Source: Tigriopus japonicus (Eukaryota > Arthropoda > Copepoda > Harpacticoida > Harpacticidae). From it: 64,000 bases of DNA. Every line of letters begins with the position of its first letter. Position 1 is the first letter of the stretch. The stretch spans positions 4,599,220 through 4,663,219 of the forward strand of contig CM021316.1 of the NCBI GenBank assembly GCA_010645155.1. Reading direction: 5' to 3'. The notes below the pieces were generated by a model, which searched no databases, was not told the origin of the DNA, and was given only the letters and a program-made list of their open reading frames with translations. Of this stretch, positions 41,830-54,688 are shown piece after piece. A program made the translations under genes and the position numbers.

Positions 41830-44639
41830 CTATCGAGTGTCTTCCTTGTTTTTGTTCTCGTTTTTTTCTTCGCGCATTTTCATGGCATTAATGAGATCTT
41901 CGTTGCGCCTTTGCTCCCGAATTTTCATGATCTTCTTTCTTGTTCCACTAAGTTGTTGAGCTGGATCCGACGGATTGCGTAGACCTGTCACATAATTTGT
42001 AATATTATCAGGAATAAAACTAGTGAAATTCGATCTTCACCTCTCCTTTGCTTCTTGGGTTCCACTAGTTTAGGCAGCTCTAATGCAATATCAATATCCT
42101 TGGGAATGTGTATGTAGCGAACGAGTCGATTTTGAACGAAAAAAGTGGAAAATTTCATTCGATTCCTACGAGGATCCACAAACTCTACATCATCCATAAC
42201 CACATTCATGAATCCGTCAACCTGTAGGCAAACCAGAACCAAAGGAGGGTTAGCATATTCAAAAATAACACAACCATACCAAAAACTTGCATCAACTTTT
42301 TTGAAATGTCTACATAAGTCTGCCCATGAATTATATCAGCGGGTCTTAAAGTTTGAGTCTTGCCCAAGGGACCATTGAAGAATTTATGGAAACAAGACAA
42401 AAGCTTGACTTTAATAAAACATAAAAAACAAGAAGTATGATCCTTTCCCCGACAATGTTGAAATTAAATTAAAAAAAAAATGATTGAAGAATTCCCAAAA
42501 AGAGGCGACCCACTAGGTTTTCTCTTAAACTACCCCCCACATTCCTTGTTGATTAGTTGTGGTGGTTGTTGTTTCATACGTACTTCCAAGAACAATACAC
42601 ATTTCTTCTAATCCAAACATTCCTCCGTCAGGCCAAGAAGCACTGAATTGCTAGAGTGGGAGGTTAACGGTGAGCGTTGTGATTTCCAAAAGGATAAACT
42701 CAATTGCGTTCTGCTGCAAACCAGACCTTGCTTGCATTCAGTAAACGACGTATTTCAATTTTCAGCTCAATCGAATGATGGAGTGAAAATTTATGCCCTC
42801 TCAAACTTATGTACAGCAGAGAGCAGTGAGTTCGCCATTTTGTGGTAAAACAATTACATTCATTCTCGGTAGGATTTGCACTGAACTTTGAGAGAGGATA
42901 ACTTTTGACAACGACGTTCGATTAAGTTGAAAATTGAAAGACAAATTTAAGTCAACCAGGAGAAGGTCTCATTTGCAGAAGAACGTGATTGCTTTGTCTC
43001 TACAAGAGATCATGATTCTTTTCATTAGCCTCTCAGTCCAGTGAAATTCAGTGGTTCTTGGTCAGGCCAAAAAATCTTGTCCGTAGAAGCACATGTACAT
43101 TCAATTTTAAAGCAATCGTTTGGGACGGAGGTCGGGCGGAATCCAGTAGGCCGTGGCTCCAAGGTCCATGGGAAATGTCCAAAATATGGGCCGAAGCCCA
43201 ATCTGAAGCCTAGTCTGATACCCAGATACCCATAGGACTGTACTTTTTATCTGTTTGGGCCCTTGCGCCCACCAGCTTCCATTTGATAGGTCCCTGATGA
43301 CACGAAATGAAATTCGGTGGGCCTTGGGCCTAATCTGTTGCCGATCCCTGGTTTAGGAACGAGCGCATGTTCTTGCCATGCTGTTGTTTGTAACATTTGC
43401 TAAACCTTTGCTTACATTTTACCAGAGTTGGGTCAATCACTTGAAAAATGTAATTAATTACAATTACTTTGTCGAAAAATGTAATTAATTACAATTACTT
43501 TGTCGAAAAATGTAATTAATTACAATTACTTTGTCGAAAAATGTAATTAATTACAATAACTTTGTCGAAAAATGTAATTAATTACAATTACTTTGTCGAA
43601 AAATGTAATTAATTACAATTACTTTGTCGAAAAATGTAATTAATTACAATTACTTTGTCGAAAAATGTAATTAATTACAATTACTTTGTCGAAAAATGTA
43701 ATTATTACAATTACATCATCTGAAAATGTAATTGACTTCAATTACAATTACATGTCAATTACAATCTTTCCGTCTCTTTTCCCCTTTTGCCTTTTCAAAA
43801 CGATGAAAAATAAACAGATCTGCCATTTTTAAATGGCGATGCACCAACTGACAACTTATATTGCCTGAAAGGTTAATATGAAGGAGTGATTTACAACAAC
43901 CAAAAGTTTATGAACGTGCTTAAATATCAAAACTATTATGCCATAAACCACAAGGCATATTTTATCCAGAAAACACGAACTTTTTACACACATATCAAAT
44001 ATGACGATGTTTTAAAACTTTTTTTTCCACCTCATTTGTCTGCCCTTAGTTGTGAGAAGCCCTACCTCCTGACACAAATATCATGGTCAAAAGCTATTTT
44101 AGTTTAAAAGTATTTATACATCATAGCTTGGATGTGTATTGTAACAAAATCTACCTGTTAGTGGCATCACATTGACCGCAAATTGATGACAAAATAATTG
44201 TTTTGCAAGTGAATACTCAAAGTATCAATTGATATTATGGTTAATTTGAAGAAGTAAGAGTTTGAAAAGTAATTGGTAATTTGTAATAAACAAATCGTCA
44301 ATTACAGGGCCAAAAATGTAATTAATTACAATTACTTGGCCCAAAAATGTAATTAATTACATTGCAAGTAATTGTAATTACGTAATTGTAATTACGTAAT
44401 TGTAATTACAATTACTCCCCAACAAATTACGGGAGGGAGCCCCGGTCTCTAAAACCCTCTACGGTCTAAAACCCTGTATTCGATGATCCGATTGTGCATA
44501 ATAATTCTCTCACCTCCTTGACGAGTCCTGTCACATGGGCGTCATTGCGGAGTTCGACTGTGGTCACGTGGTTCACACACAAACCCGCCACACAAGACAA
44601 CGTATTGAACTTGAGGAAGCTCTCTTGACCAGAGCTCAT
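41830..44639 (-). CDS. LSM10: LSM10, U7 snRNP Sm-like protein (three exons, 153 aa)
   Basis: Sm-like subunit that replaces SmD1 in the U7 snRNP, which processes the 3' ends of replication-dependent histone mRNAs. Minus-strand exons 44639-44514, 42221-42041 and 41984-41830 are GT-AG and in phase. The Sm fold is evident: CVNHVTTVELRNDAHVTGLV (Sm1), VDGFMNVVMDDVEFVDPRRN, then a variable loop and NRLVRYIHIPKDIDI (Sm2). The closing RYIHIP and the VTTVELRND block resemble human LSM10 (VTTVDLRDE, VRYVHIPDD) more than SmD1. Unlike SmD1 the C-terminus is not an RG repeat; instead it is a charged helix, KKIMKIREQRRNEDLINAMK. Intron 1 is 2.3 kb and has been enlarged by hAT-type repeats including a 31-bp minisatellite. 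The start ATG at 44639 yields MSSGQESFLK and is the first in frame. Confidence 0.9.
43316..43350 (-). repeat. hAT-type terminal repeat (right-end type)
   Basis: Ends GTTGCCGATCCCTG. Reverse-complemented it begins CAGGGATCGGCAAC and continues into AGGCCCAAGGCCCACC, matching the terminus at 40935. Sequence to its left (43160-43200, ATGGGAAATGTCCAAAATAT) also resembles the interior next to the left end. Confidence 0.6.
43423..44425. mobile_element. hAT-like element with TAATTAATTA-rich ends (copy 2, inverted)
   Basis: Inverted relative to 31820-32565 and about 1 kb long, in LSM10 intron 1. It begins CAGAGTTGGGTCAATCACTT and closes with GTAATTGTAATTACAATTACTCCCC. Interior blocks GCCTGAAAGGTTAAT, CTACCTCCTGACACAAATAT and CAAATTGATGACAAAATAAT match copy 1 reverse-complemented. 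Its left end has expanded into the 31-bp tandem array. The right terminus is eroded (CCCCAACA rather than CCCCATCCCTG). Confidence 0.7.
43447..43700 (+). repeat. 31-bp minisatellite, about eight copies
   Basis: Eight nearly identical head-to-tail units, in two parts TGTAATTAATTACAATTACT and TTGTCGAAAAA. Each unit contains one TAATTAATTA palindrome. One unit has AATAACT for AATTACT and the last has a TAAT deletion. High identity between units suggests recent expansion. Confidence 0.92.
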
Positions 44640-45113
44640 GATGATGGTGGTGTGCCAAGTTTGGAATTACAAATCTGAAAAGAGGTCAATGTGCTTAGTT
44701 ACGACGAGTCTTTAGAGAGCCCAAGAATCGTGCTCGCTTGTATTTCACTCGGTTGTTTGCTTTTAGAGTATCTCTCAAGTGAAGCATTTTGTTGGTTTGG
44801 TGTTTTGTTTTCAAGTTGGTACAGAATAGATTGATGCTTGCTTTTCTTTCATTTGTTTTTTTGTTTGTCTTTGTTTTGTTTTTGTTATGCACACATAGGT
44901 TTGGCCGAAAAGGATGTGTTGGCTCTTTTCTCATCATCCAGATCTGTACCAACTTAGGGAACATGGTGGGCGGGGATATTTGTATTTTCTTTGCCTCTTT
45001 TCGTTCTCACACACATAAACATGAACAAAATATTATAAATATGATATGAGATAGCAAGAGTGCAAGCCCCTGGACGTCTTTCAACTGGACAAGATGAATC
45101 CATGTCGAGTTGC

Positions 45114-48100
45114 TCAACGCTTCCAAGATCGGTCATCCTCGGCTTCTTCGTCTTCCTCGTCTTCTTCTTCCTCAGCATACAACAACTGGTCGGCTTCCTC
45201 GGCAGTATACTAGAAGAGACATTAAGAATAACGATATATCTTCCTCATTTCCCTAAAAAACACCACAAAGTCCATGAATATTTACCCCGGTCTTTTGGGC
45301 ATCTTCATCATCCTCATCTTTAGACTGAGCGTCGTCACCGGTCTTGGAGGTCTGGTGATCATCCAACCCTGGCGGTAAATAGTGAGGATCCAATGGCGTG
45401 TATCCATCTTCATGGTCTAAATCGGTGGCATCACTTTCTACAACCGATTCATGATTGGAAACCACTTCGGAACTCAACTCGTCAGGAACAGGATTGGTGC
45501 TCCTACAACACAAATTTACACAGTTCAACACTGGAGAGCTGCATTCTTAAACCTTATCGATTTCTCATTGAAAGGAAAGCAGAAACAAGGAAATAGGACA
45601 CCAAAATCGAACTTTTCCCTACCATGAGAGACTTAATTCCTTGTCGCCAAAGTATTTGCCATTTTTGAAGGCCACCTCAGCTTCGCGTCGAGTTTTGTAC
45701 TGAACGGTGAAATGATTCTCCCCTTCCTCTTCAAATAACCCACTAACTTCACCGAATTTCTAGAAAAAAGGGTTTCAATGTCATTTTAGACTTGTTCGTA
45801 TTTTTCGTACGGAACCCAGCACTACTCTCTCACCTTGAAATGGTCAATGGCCACATCCTTCTCGTCGATCTCATAGCCCGAGACTTGGATCTTGGTGGGC
45901 CTTCGATCTACTGTAGTCGCCCCAGCGCCCATGTAGCCTCGAGCTCCACGCCCACGGCCGCGCCCTCCTCGAAATCTGGGAGCAAAATATCCTCGGACGC
46001 GCCCACGAAAGCCCCCTCGCATTCCCCCACGAGGTGAATGAGACGTGGGAAGATTGCCCATTTTGGCAGATTCCACCCGCAGTTGGTTGACTCGTCTTTG
46101 AATTGACTCGACAGACTCGGAGCCGTCTTGCTGAGCTTGGAACAGCTCCAATTCAGCATCTAACAACGCCTTTTGTAACTAGAAGGGGAAAAGTGGCCCG
46201 ATAACGATTGTAGGATTGATATTCTTCGAACCAAACAATATTTTAAAAGGTGAAGTTGATTCATTTTTAACTGTCGCTCTCACCTCCCCTGGTCCTTTGC
46301 GAGGAGACACCATTTGCATCATTTGTTTAACATCCTCGCGGGCCTTTTCAATGGACGCACTGAGTTGTTTCACGACCACCATCATGGAGGCCTTCTCTTC
46401 AGGCTTCAGAGAGCCTTTCTTGCTCTCAATGGTTTCAATCACGTTCTTCTGCTCATTGATGAGTTTCTGCAAGAGGTCTTGTTTACTCTTGTGAAGTTCA
46501 ATCACTTTCTTGTAGTTCTCCTTTTGCTTTTCCTCTTGCTCACGCTTGAGGCGTGTCTTTTGTTCGAGCATCTCTTGGTTCTTTTTGACCGCAGCAATGG
46601 CCTGTAAGCAAACAAATTGAAGGTTAAAAACATCTTAAACGCTCCAACATCTAAAAAAAACTCTTCAAACCATGAGCGCGGCATGAGATGTCAACTTACG
46701 GCTGCCTTTTCCTCGGCTTTTCGTTTTTCCTGAGCTTCAATTTCTTCCGGTGTCTTTTCGGATGCTTCAACGGGCATCTCTTGGCGCGGATTTGGTTTGT
46801 GTCCGCCAAACTTGTGGCTCTCGTCACGATTGTAGTAAAAATGCATTTTGATGAATCGGTTCGACAATACAGCATCCGGACTGTTGTAAGCCGTGCCCGC
46901 ATCTTCCGGGTTGGAAAACGAGACCAAAGCCGAGCCCGGATCATCCTCAAATTGCACCTGAATATTGACCAACGAGCCGAAACGAGCGAAATGATTGTTC
47001 AAATGCGCAATGTTGTTCATCTCGGGAGGGATGTTTCGGACTGCAATTTGAGTAGACCCACTGCCCGCATGATGGGATCCACCACCACCTCGACCCCCAC
47101 GACCACGCGTCCCACGACCGCCCCGATGACCGCGATTGTACCCACCCAAACGGTCGTGCACGCTTTGTTTGGCGGGCGGATAGGTGGCGTGATGATCATC
47201 CAGGCCTCGCTTTCGGACATTGACGCCGGGAGTGTAACCCGGAGGCGGGATGTGCAGAGGCGGCAGAGAGACGGGTGGGTGGCCCGTAGGCACGTAAGGT
47301 TCGGCGTAGACCGAGTTCACACTCGACGGCTGATAGGCCGGCACCCCCGCCGCGGCTCCCGGCACCACCGTGTCCTCCAGGACTACCGCGTCATTGCCGT
47401 GATCGAATTTGCACAGATCTCCCCGCATACAAAACCCTTTTTCGTCATAATCTCGACAACGAGGGCGTTTAGCCGTGGTCGAGGGCAAGTAGGGCGAAGG
47501 ACCGTCGTCTTCGAGCGCATTATTCGGGGGTGAAAACGAACGGGGTCGGTGAGTGCGACCGGCACGCCGAGCATAAGGCGAACGCGAACGGGATCGAGAG
47601 GATCGGGTGGGCCGATAATGGCCCGAGGACGGGGGTGAACGCGAACGGGAGGAACGCGAGCGATACCGATTCCGCGAGGCGTTCCGCCGACGATGGACGG
47701 GCGAGCGCGAGTGGCGCCGCCGACCGCGAGTTCCGGCGCTCAATTCGCGTTCGCTGGATGCGCGTCGACGGCCGGCGTGAAGCGGCGGTTCGTGATCCGA
47801 ATGCGTCACATCGGACGGTACGGGTAGTCGAGTGGGTGTGGTACTGTCGGCCACGCCATCGACGGCGGGCTCTTCACTCGGATCCGGTAGCTCGGACTTA
47901 ACGATGGGCGCGGGTTTGTCGGGCGTGGTGGGCGTGTGCTGGAGGTATCGACGGTTTTCCACCGTCTCGAACAAGAGATCGATGAAGCCGGGCGTTTCGT
48001 TTTGGAGAAACACCTCCATTTGCGACTGCATGGATTGTCGAAGCTCCTTTTCGGGCTTGTCCTTCTTGATCAAGGCCAACACGTACTTGGCCAAAGCCGC

Positions 48101-48260
48101 CGGATCCGCATCGCATCTGAAAAAAGACGGCCAAATCGTGAGTGTCCGCCGCAAAGCTGCAAGGACAGTTCACGATGGATTAGTTCATTTTTCCTTCTTA
48201 CAATGGCTCCAGACACGAGGTCAACCACGATTTGAGCAAGTCCGGATTTTCGATCAACAT
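45114..48260 (-). CDS. RBM26: RBM26/RBM27 RNA-binding protein (seven exons, 862 aa)
   Basis: Nuclear RNA-binding protein orthologous to vertebrate RBM26/RBM27 and fly swm, which acts with the PAXT/ZFC3H1 poly(A)-tail exosome pathway. Minus-strand exons: 48260-48202, 48116-46700, 46601-46284, 46178-45834, 45759-45623, 45502-45286, 45209-45114, all in phase. Residues 1-70 are a PWI-like domain (IENPDLLKSWLTSCLEPL, CDADPAALAKYVLALIKKDK). An Arg/Ser-rich stretch lies at about 120-200, a CCCH zinc finger at about 240-262 (RCRDYDEKGFCMRGDLCKFD), an RRM at about 377-450 (STQIAVRNIPPEMNNI, FGSLVNIQV, SNRFIKMHFY), a long charged coiled coil at about 480-600, an RG-rich segment (RGRVRGYFAPRFRGGRGRGR), a degenerate second RRM and an acidic tail ending DDRSWKR, as in the human ESRSWRR. 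An in-frame ATG at 48386 exists, but the family starts at the later one. RBM26 versus RBM27 cannot be separated in an invertebrate. Confidence 0.94.
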
Positions 48261-49465
48261 GATTCTTTCTCCTGCTTTCGTTACAGATTCGTCCGTCCGT
48301 GTCAGTGGCCGATTGGGAACGCCTAGTGAGCGTGAGAACGGGCGAGACTCGCCAGGGGCGGAATCCAAGTCGAAAAGTGGCTTCAATCAATGGATTCACG
48401 AGGTGGGCGTGAACGGGCAAGATAAGAGACCCCCTAACGACGAGAATAACTAACTTAAGGGGGGAATAATCCGAGGTCGCCGGGCCAAAACGTGACGAAC
48501 GAACGAGAGAACGAGGCCAAGGCACACTTAACACGCGCGATATCAAGTCCGTCGGTGGGTTGAAGCAAATCACTCGGATGAATTGGGCAAGTGCTCGCAA
48601 TCGCTTTGGACTTCTGGGATCGTTTAGAAGCACGGCCAAAATGCACGCAGAACGTCATCAGCTGAAAATCACGAACTCAGGCTGCCCAAATCGTGATTCC
48701 CATAATAAAAAACATCCCCAGTTTCCTCCACGTTTGCGGGAGAATTTTGACAAAAAGAAAATGTAGAGATGAAAATCTTGTGAGATTCGGTAAGAACGCT
48801 GCAGTTAATTCAAAGATCATTCATGAATATCCTGTACAAGAATGCGACTTTGACTCAATTGACTTGGGCTCAAATTATCTTGGTCAGCCTGTTCTCTTCG
48901 TGATTTAGGTTCAAGTATGTGTGTGGTCTTAGCTGCCACAAAGTTAGTTCAAATTTTACTCACCAGGAAAATTTGCATCGTGCCGCGAATTTTTTCTAAG
49001 CCTTTTGTCAACTGTTTGTCGTTACAACTCATGAAAGCTACTTATCTATCATAAAAACAGCTAAACAACATTCAAAGTGGCATTCAATACAGATTAACAA
49101 CTTGGTTTGCGATCTTTTGTTTTTCAATAAAATTGAAAAATAGTGTTTTGATCGGTTTCATTTTTGGTATCCCAGAATAAACTCAAACAATCCAAAACGA
49201 TGCAAGTAAACGGAAAATTCTAAATCAGTCAGAAAAAGATGATATTGAATGCCCTTTCACGAAGTGCTTGTGATCGGACTATTTGCGTGAGCGGCAACAG
49301 GATTACTTCATAGAGTCTCAGTTAAATCTGGATCGTACTTTTAAGGCACTTGCGCAAAGTAATAAAAAGGCTTATCAGGCCTAACTTATTCGGGTCTAGT
49401 TATGTCATTTTTATCGTTAAATTCTAACGTTATGCAAGTTTAGAAAGAAGATAAGCGACCATGCC
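48261..49465. other. Intergenic space between RBM26 and the Patched-related gene
   Basis: The two genes diverge here, so the interval should hold both promoters. GC-rich sequence nearest 48260 is probably RBM26 5' UTR. No conserved ORF is visible. Confidence 0.45.
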
Positions 49466-52400
49466 ATGCGCCTCTTCGTTCGAGTGCTTGATCAAGGCAG
49501 TGAAGGTTTGAAGGTTGCGGCTGGTGACATGGGCTTTTTAGATAAATTCAGTGGCTTCATTGTGGGCGGGTTCGAAAAGTTCTTTTATTGGTATGGCAAG
49601 AAAGTGTCCACCTATCCGTGGTACTTCCTTCTGGGTTGTCTGCTTGGCTCTGGACTTTGTGGAATAGGCCTAATTTCGTTCTCGGAGGAAACCAACGCTT
49701 TCAAACTGTGGGTGCCCTCGAATTCGGATTTTGTGGCAAACAATGAATGGCTTCAACAGAACTTTCCACCAGACACCCGGTTTAATAACATCCTGATATC
49801 CGCACCCAATGTTTTGACCCCGGAGGTGTTGCTTCAGGTGAGAATATCCAGTTTACTGTACTGTACAGTGTACATGCAGTTGGGTCATTCCAGTCGCTGC
49901 AGATTTTAATCGGTTAAACCTCTTCTCGTTGTAGATGTTTCGCATTCATCAACGTGTGGCTGAAGTTGATTTGCCGGAGGGAAAATCCTGGCCTGATGTT
50001 TGTAAACGGTTTGTTGCAATCTACGTATTTGGCTACAATTCTATTTTGACACTGAGGCAAATGATTGCCTTTACTTTCAGGATCCCTATAGTGTCATTTG
50101 ATTTGCCTGCAAAAGATGGAATGAAGTTGGTCTCTTCACCTTGCGACGATGCAACGTCGGATCAATTTGATCCTAGCATTTGTCTTGAACCTGAGACATA
50201 TTGCCAGATCGTGAACCAGTCCCTCAGTTTGGCTTGCTTGGAAACAAGTGTTTTGGAGCTTTTTGGCTACGAAGAGACCACTTATCTCCACTTAACCGAA
50301 AAAGAAATACTGTCGACGGTCAACGAAGAAATTCTATTGAGGTAGTCAACAACGGTTTCAATATCAGCACACTCTTTTCATTTCTCTAGAACATGAACTC
50401 ATTTATTCTATTGCGCATACAGCGTCCCTCTGAAGCGACCCCTGGATTTGACTCAATTGTTGAGTTTGGTCCAAGATGAGCAAGGCCAAGTGGTTGGTGC
50501 CACGGCTGCCACCATGACTTGGTTGGGACAAGTGGACATTGATCATCTGGATGGTTCCACATCAAATACTGGTACTAGTTTGCCCGTAAGAAACAATCTC
50601 GAAAATAAAAATCATGCAGCAGATGGTTTCATCAAAAGTATTGTGCATAGCTGATTTTGCAAGAAAACCGTTCTTTTAGGTGGATCAACTCTCGTTGGAT
50701 TTTGAAAATGCCATTTTTGACATTTTTGAAGGCACACGCGCCAACTTGACGGAGTTTGGCGCTGATTTATTCATCAATATTGCCAAAGGCTATGACGATA
50801 TTGCGGCGGAAACGATTGTGGGCGATGCATTCATGATGCCTGTGGGATTTACTATTGTGTTTGTTTATGTCATGATCATGCTCGGAGGATTCACTTGTGT
50901 CGAAACCAGGGTAAATTGAACATGTCCAATGGCTCCTTTGAAAAAAAAAATCTAGTGGTTGAGACTAATCGGTCCTCGTTCCCAACATATCATTTCTTAG
51001 GCTCTTCTGTCCTTGGTAGGGTGCGCCTCTATTGGATTAACCATCCTGGTTACTTACGGCCTTTGTTCGGCCTTTGGATTGTTCTATGGGCCAATGCACA
51101 ATGTGATTCCTTTCCTTATGCTAGGCATCGGTAAGTGGAGCTTTCACAATCTGCAATAGAAATGGAAGAAGCACTTTGCATTTCCATAACCACTAAAAAT
51201 GATTGAAATTCATTTTTCCGTCAAAAGGTATTGATGACATGTTTGTGATAATGCAATGCTTTGACAATCTCAAACCTTCTGAAGTGGATTTTAACGATCA
51301 CGTCCGAATGATCGGGCTCACTATGAAGCACGCAGGTGTGGCCATCACAGTGACATCTTTGACCGACTTTTTGGTCTTTATTGTGGGTTCCTCAACGGTA
51401 GTGGATATTTACTTACATTTGTAGGAGTTCATACCCAATATCAAGGGAAAATTTTCGTTTTTTCAGTCTCTACCAGCACTCCGATCATTTTGCTTATATT
51501 GCGGTGTCGGGATCATCGCTGTGTATTTCTTTCAAGCCACATTTTTCGTGGCCGCTCTAACTTTGGATCTGAGAAGAATAAAGCAAGGGCGGAACGGATT
51601 GTGCTTCTGCTTTAAACATGGAAATTTCGTTTTCGAAGAGAACAAAGGTGATCCCATTTCTCAAAGGATATTCGGTTTCATCGGGAAAACCATCACAATC
51701 CCCGTTGTAAAGGTGAATTTAGTCCAACTTAGTTGTTGCAGTTATAATCTTCTTGTTCATCAAAGTTTTCTAACGCGGTTGATTTTGCACATAGATGCTT
51801 ATTGCAGGTGTAACTTTAGCCTTGTTGGGCATTGGAATTTGGGGCACTGTGGAATTGCAAGTGCGCTTCGAGTCAGTGTGGTTTTTGCCTCCAGATTCTT
51901 ACTTGCGAAAGTGGTTTGACTCACGAATCGAGTTCTTTCCGTCAGATGGTGAAGTGGTCACTGTGTACATGACGGAGCTGGATTATCCGAACGAATTGGA
52001 CCAAATCAATAACTTGGCCCTAACGTTGGCAGAATCGACGGACATTGTTCGAAGCACCAATTCTTGGTTTCCCGATTATGCCGAATACATTAATTATCAC
52101 GTTGGATTTGCCGATGATGGGAGGGAAATTCCGGACACGCCGATGCTTCCACAAGAGTTCAATAACCTTACGTCCCAATTCCTGACCAGTCCCATGGGAT
52201 CACGATGGCAGCCGAATTTCCATCCCATCGAAGAGCTTGTTTGTGGCTCACCTATCTCACAACTAAAAGTAAGCTAAAACTGCCAACTGTTCCTTCCCAT
52301 GATCAAATATTAACTGTGGCGTTACTCTTCTTTAGATGACCACGTTCAGTTTTACACACAAGAGGTTTGAGGCCACCAAAGAGAAGATCAATGCCATGAC

Positions 52401-53197
52401 TAAGGTCAAGGACTTGATCAGTGCTCAAGATTTCTCATCTAATGTGTTTGCCATGACCATGGAGTACTCTAATTGGGAGACCGATCAAGTGATCGAATCA
52501 GAGCTCTATCGCAATTTGGGTGTTTCTATGCTTTGTATCTTCATAACCACCCTCATTCTCCTTGCCAATATTCAAGCCAGTGTTCTAGTCATGTTATGTG
52601 TGGTCATGACTCTAGTAAGCGTTTATGTTTCACTTTCAAGCACCTGATACGTACTAACACTCGAAAGCAATCCATTCCATCGTTAGGTTGATGTCCTGGG
52701 CTTTATGCATTTCTGGGGACTCACTATCGACGTGGTCTCGAGCATCATCGTGATCATCTCGATCGGATTGTGTGTTGATTACTCAGCTCACATTGCCCAT
52801 ACATTCATGACCGTCCAAGGGGATCGAAACCAACGAGCTGTCCAGACGCTCCACGATATCGGAGCTGCTGTCCTCAATGGAGGCATCAGCACGTTCATCG
52901 CCCTCATTCTTCTCGTCGCTTCAGATTCGCATGTGTTCAGCTCATTTTTTCGGGTAACCATCAACCGGCATAATCATTACAAAGGATTTAATCAGAACCA
53001 AGCAATTGCTCTGTTCCTTCCAGATATTTTTGTTGGTGGTGCTTTTTGGATTGTTTCATGGCTTGATATTTTTACCAATTCTTCTGAGTGTTATTGGGCC
53101 GAAGCCATACTCCCATTACGAGGAAGAAAAGGAAAAGCCTTTGTATGAATCAAATGACCCAATAGAATCAGTCAACCACGTTGTAGAAAAGTTTTAA
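49466..53197 (+). CDS. Patched domain-containing protein (PTCHD3-like), about 970 aa
   Basis: Twelve-pass membrane protein of the Patched-related/RND superfamily with a sterol-sensing domain. Exons: 49466-49837, 49935-50341, 50423-50585, 50680-50910, 51001-51130, 51228-51397, 51467-51712, 51795-52268, 52336-52614, 52687-52953, 53024-53197, all GT-AG and in phase. Marks: SEETNAFKLWVPSNSD after TM1; first extracellular domain with SSPCDDATSDQFDPSICLEP; sterol-sensing segment from FMMPVGFTIVFVYVMIMLGG to the TM4 motif GIDDMFVIMQ, then HAGVAITVTSLTDFLVF and LPALRSFC; second extracellular domain; the TM10 motif GLCVDYSAHIAH; and the family ending LLVVLFGLFHGLIFLPILLS. Exon 2 may hide a stop-free 72-bp intron (50009-50080, GTTTGT...TTTCAG), giving CKRIPIVSFD and 946 aa. 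Start is uncertain: 49466, or 49529 (MGFLDKFSG). Relatives include PTCHD3 and nematode PTR proteins; the ligand is unknown. Confidence 0.9.
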
Positions 53198-53217
53198 TGG
53201 GTCAAAATTTGTCAGAA

Positions 53218-53223
53218 AATAAA
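53218..53223 (+). terminator. Poly(A) signal of the Patched-related gene
   Basis: AATAAA begins 21 bp after the stop codon at 53197. It is the first consensus signal downstream, which implies a very short 3' UTR. Confidence 0.6.
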
Positions 53224-54688
53224 GATCAAATTATCTATTCGCTCTCCACACAACAGCAAAGACTTGTTGAGGTAAAAGCCGAAATAACTGCCACTTCTAC
53301 AGAGTTTGGTTGTACAGAATTTTTCAAATAGCAGCGGGGAAGGACTATGTCATGGATCTCTAGAGTTAACCGTGACTATCTATACTTATCGATAGAGTTG
53401 TCATTTTACCACCTTTTAGGCCGTTTATTTAAGTTGTAATCCCTAAAAGCTCAAAAGACGATCATCCAAGGAGCACTGGATAAAATAGCGTCGTCCTTGG
53501 ATCATCTCACACCAAGGCCTCATGGCAATACCACGATTAAAACTTTGTCTTGATTGTTGAACAAATTTACCGCCATCGAATAGCTAACGCTCTTAGCCTT
53601 TAATCCCCATGGCCCAGCAAGATTGAGGGATGACTACTTTCGAAAAACTCCCTCGAAACCAAGTTTAATTTTTGTATGCGAAGAAAGACCTGAGAAAAAG
53701 ATCACACTTTTGACAAGAGCTAGGATTTACGTATACCTATAAAGCTTTTCTTAGGCCATGAAACTTTTTTATCATTTTTCTTTTTTCAAGGGAGTCCCGT
53801 CCAAATTCTAGAAAAAAAAATATGAATTTATCGTGAAGCCGAAGGATATAAATGCAAGTCTGGTGCACTTTCGAGCCTATGGCTATTTCTTTTGTTTGGT
53901 AAATTACCTTACTTTTTATCATCAATATCAATTAAATTGATCATAAAATATCAAGGAGTGACCAAAATAGACTACCAATTTAACACAACGAATTGTTTGG
54001 CAAAATATAAGTACTCCCTCAGATGCTGTAAAATCGAACCCATGTCTTGGAAGGATAGTCTCATTGGATGTCTGTTCACATTCAAGGCATGAAACAATGA
54101 TCTGATTTGATGATGACCAAGATTTGATTTGACCAAGAGTGAAATGTTTTGATATTTTCCAGTCAAGGATAGATCAGACCAGTTTTCCTGACTAATAGTC
54201 GTACGTTACTGACAACTTGTCAGTAAAATTCACGTGCAAAGTACCAGGAGGTTCGTTCTCTGTATATAAAGATAAGATAAGGTGGCAAAAATCAAATCGT
54301 TTTGCGTGTTGTTTTAAAGGCAAATTGTCAAAGGCTGAAGTAGTATCTTCAGCGCTTAACAGGAATGATTTGGAGCAAGAGCATGACGATATGCTGATCC
54401 AATACGGATGTAACTAAATTACAATTAGAACAGCTTAAATATTCCAAAATGATCCTCATTTTGGACAAAGGAATTCAATCCATGATCGGATATCTTTGAG
54501 GAACCAGGTTTTTGGACCAAGATGAGGGAAAGAAAAAGTCGAATAAAATCTTTTTAATTACAATAAGATGGTCAACAAATTGGGTAAGCACGTCTGTGAT
54601 CAGTTTGTTTGTTCGATGAGATTGGCTTCTTATTTGATAATGTTTGCATCTCATTTGCATCAAGTTGGCTCATTGAGGTGGAACTATC
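53224..54688. other. Gene-free interval before the cyanophycinase-like gene
   Basis: No conserved ORF on either strand. Several short AT-rich frames are present without family resemblance. The last part presumably contains the promoter of the gene at 54689. Confidence 0.45.

Noticed and set aside
46688..47533. 281-codon open frame on the plus strand
   Set aside because: It lies antisense to the large GC-rich RBM26 exon and is low-complexity (Arg/Thr-rich); its length follows from base composition opposite RS and RG codons.
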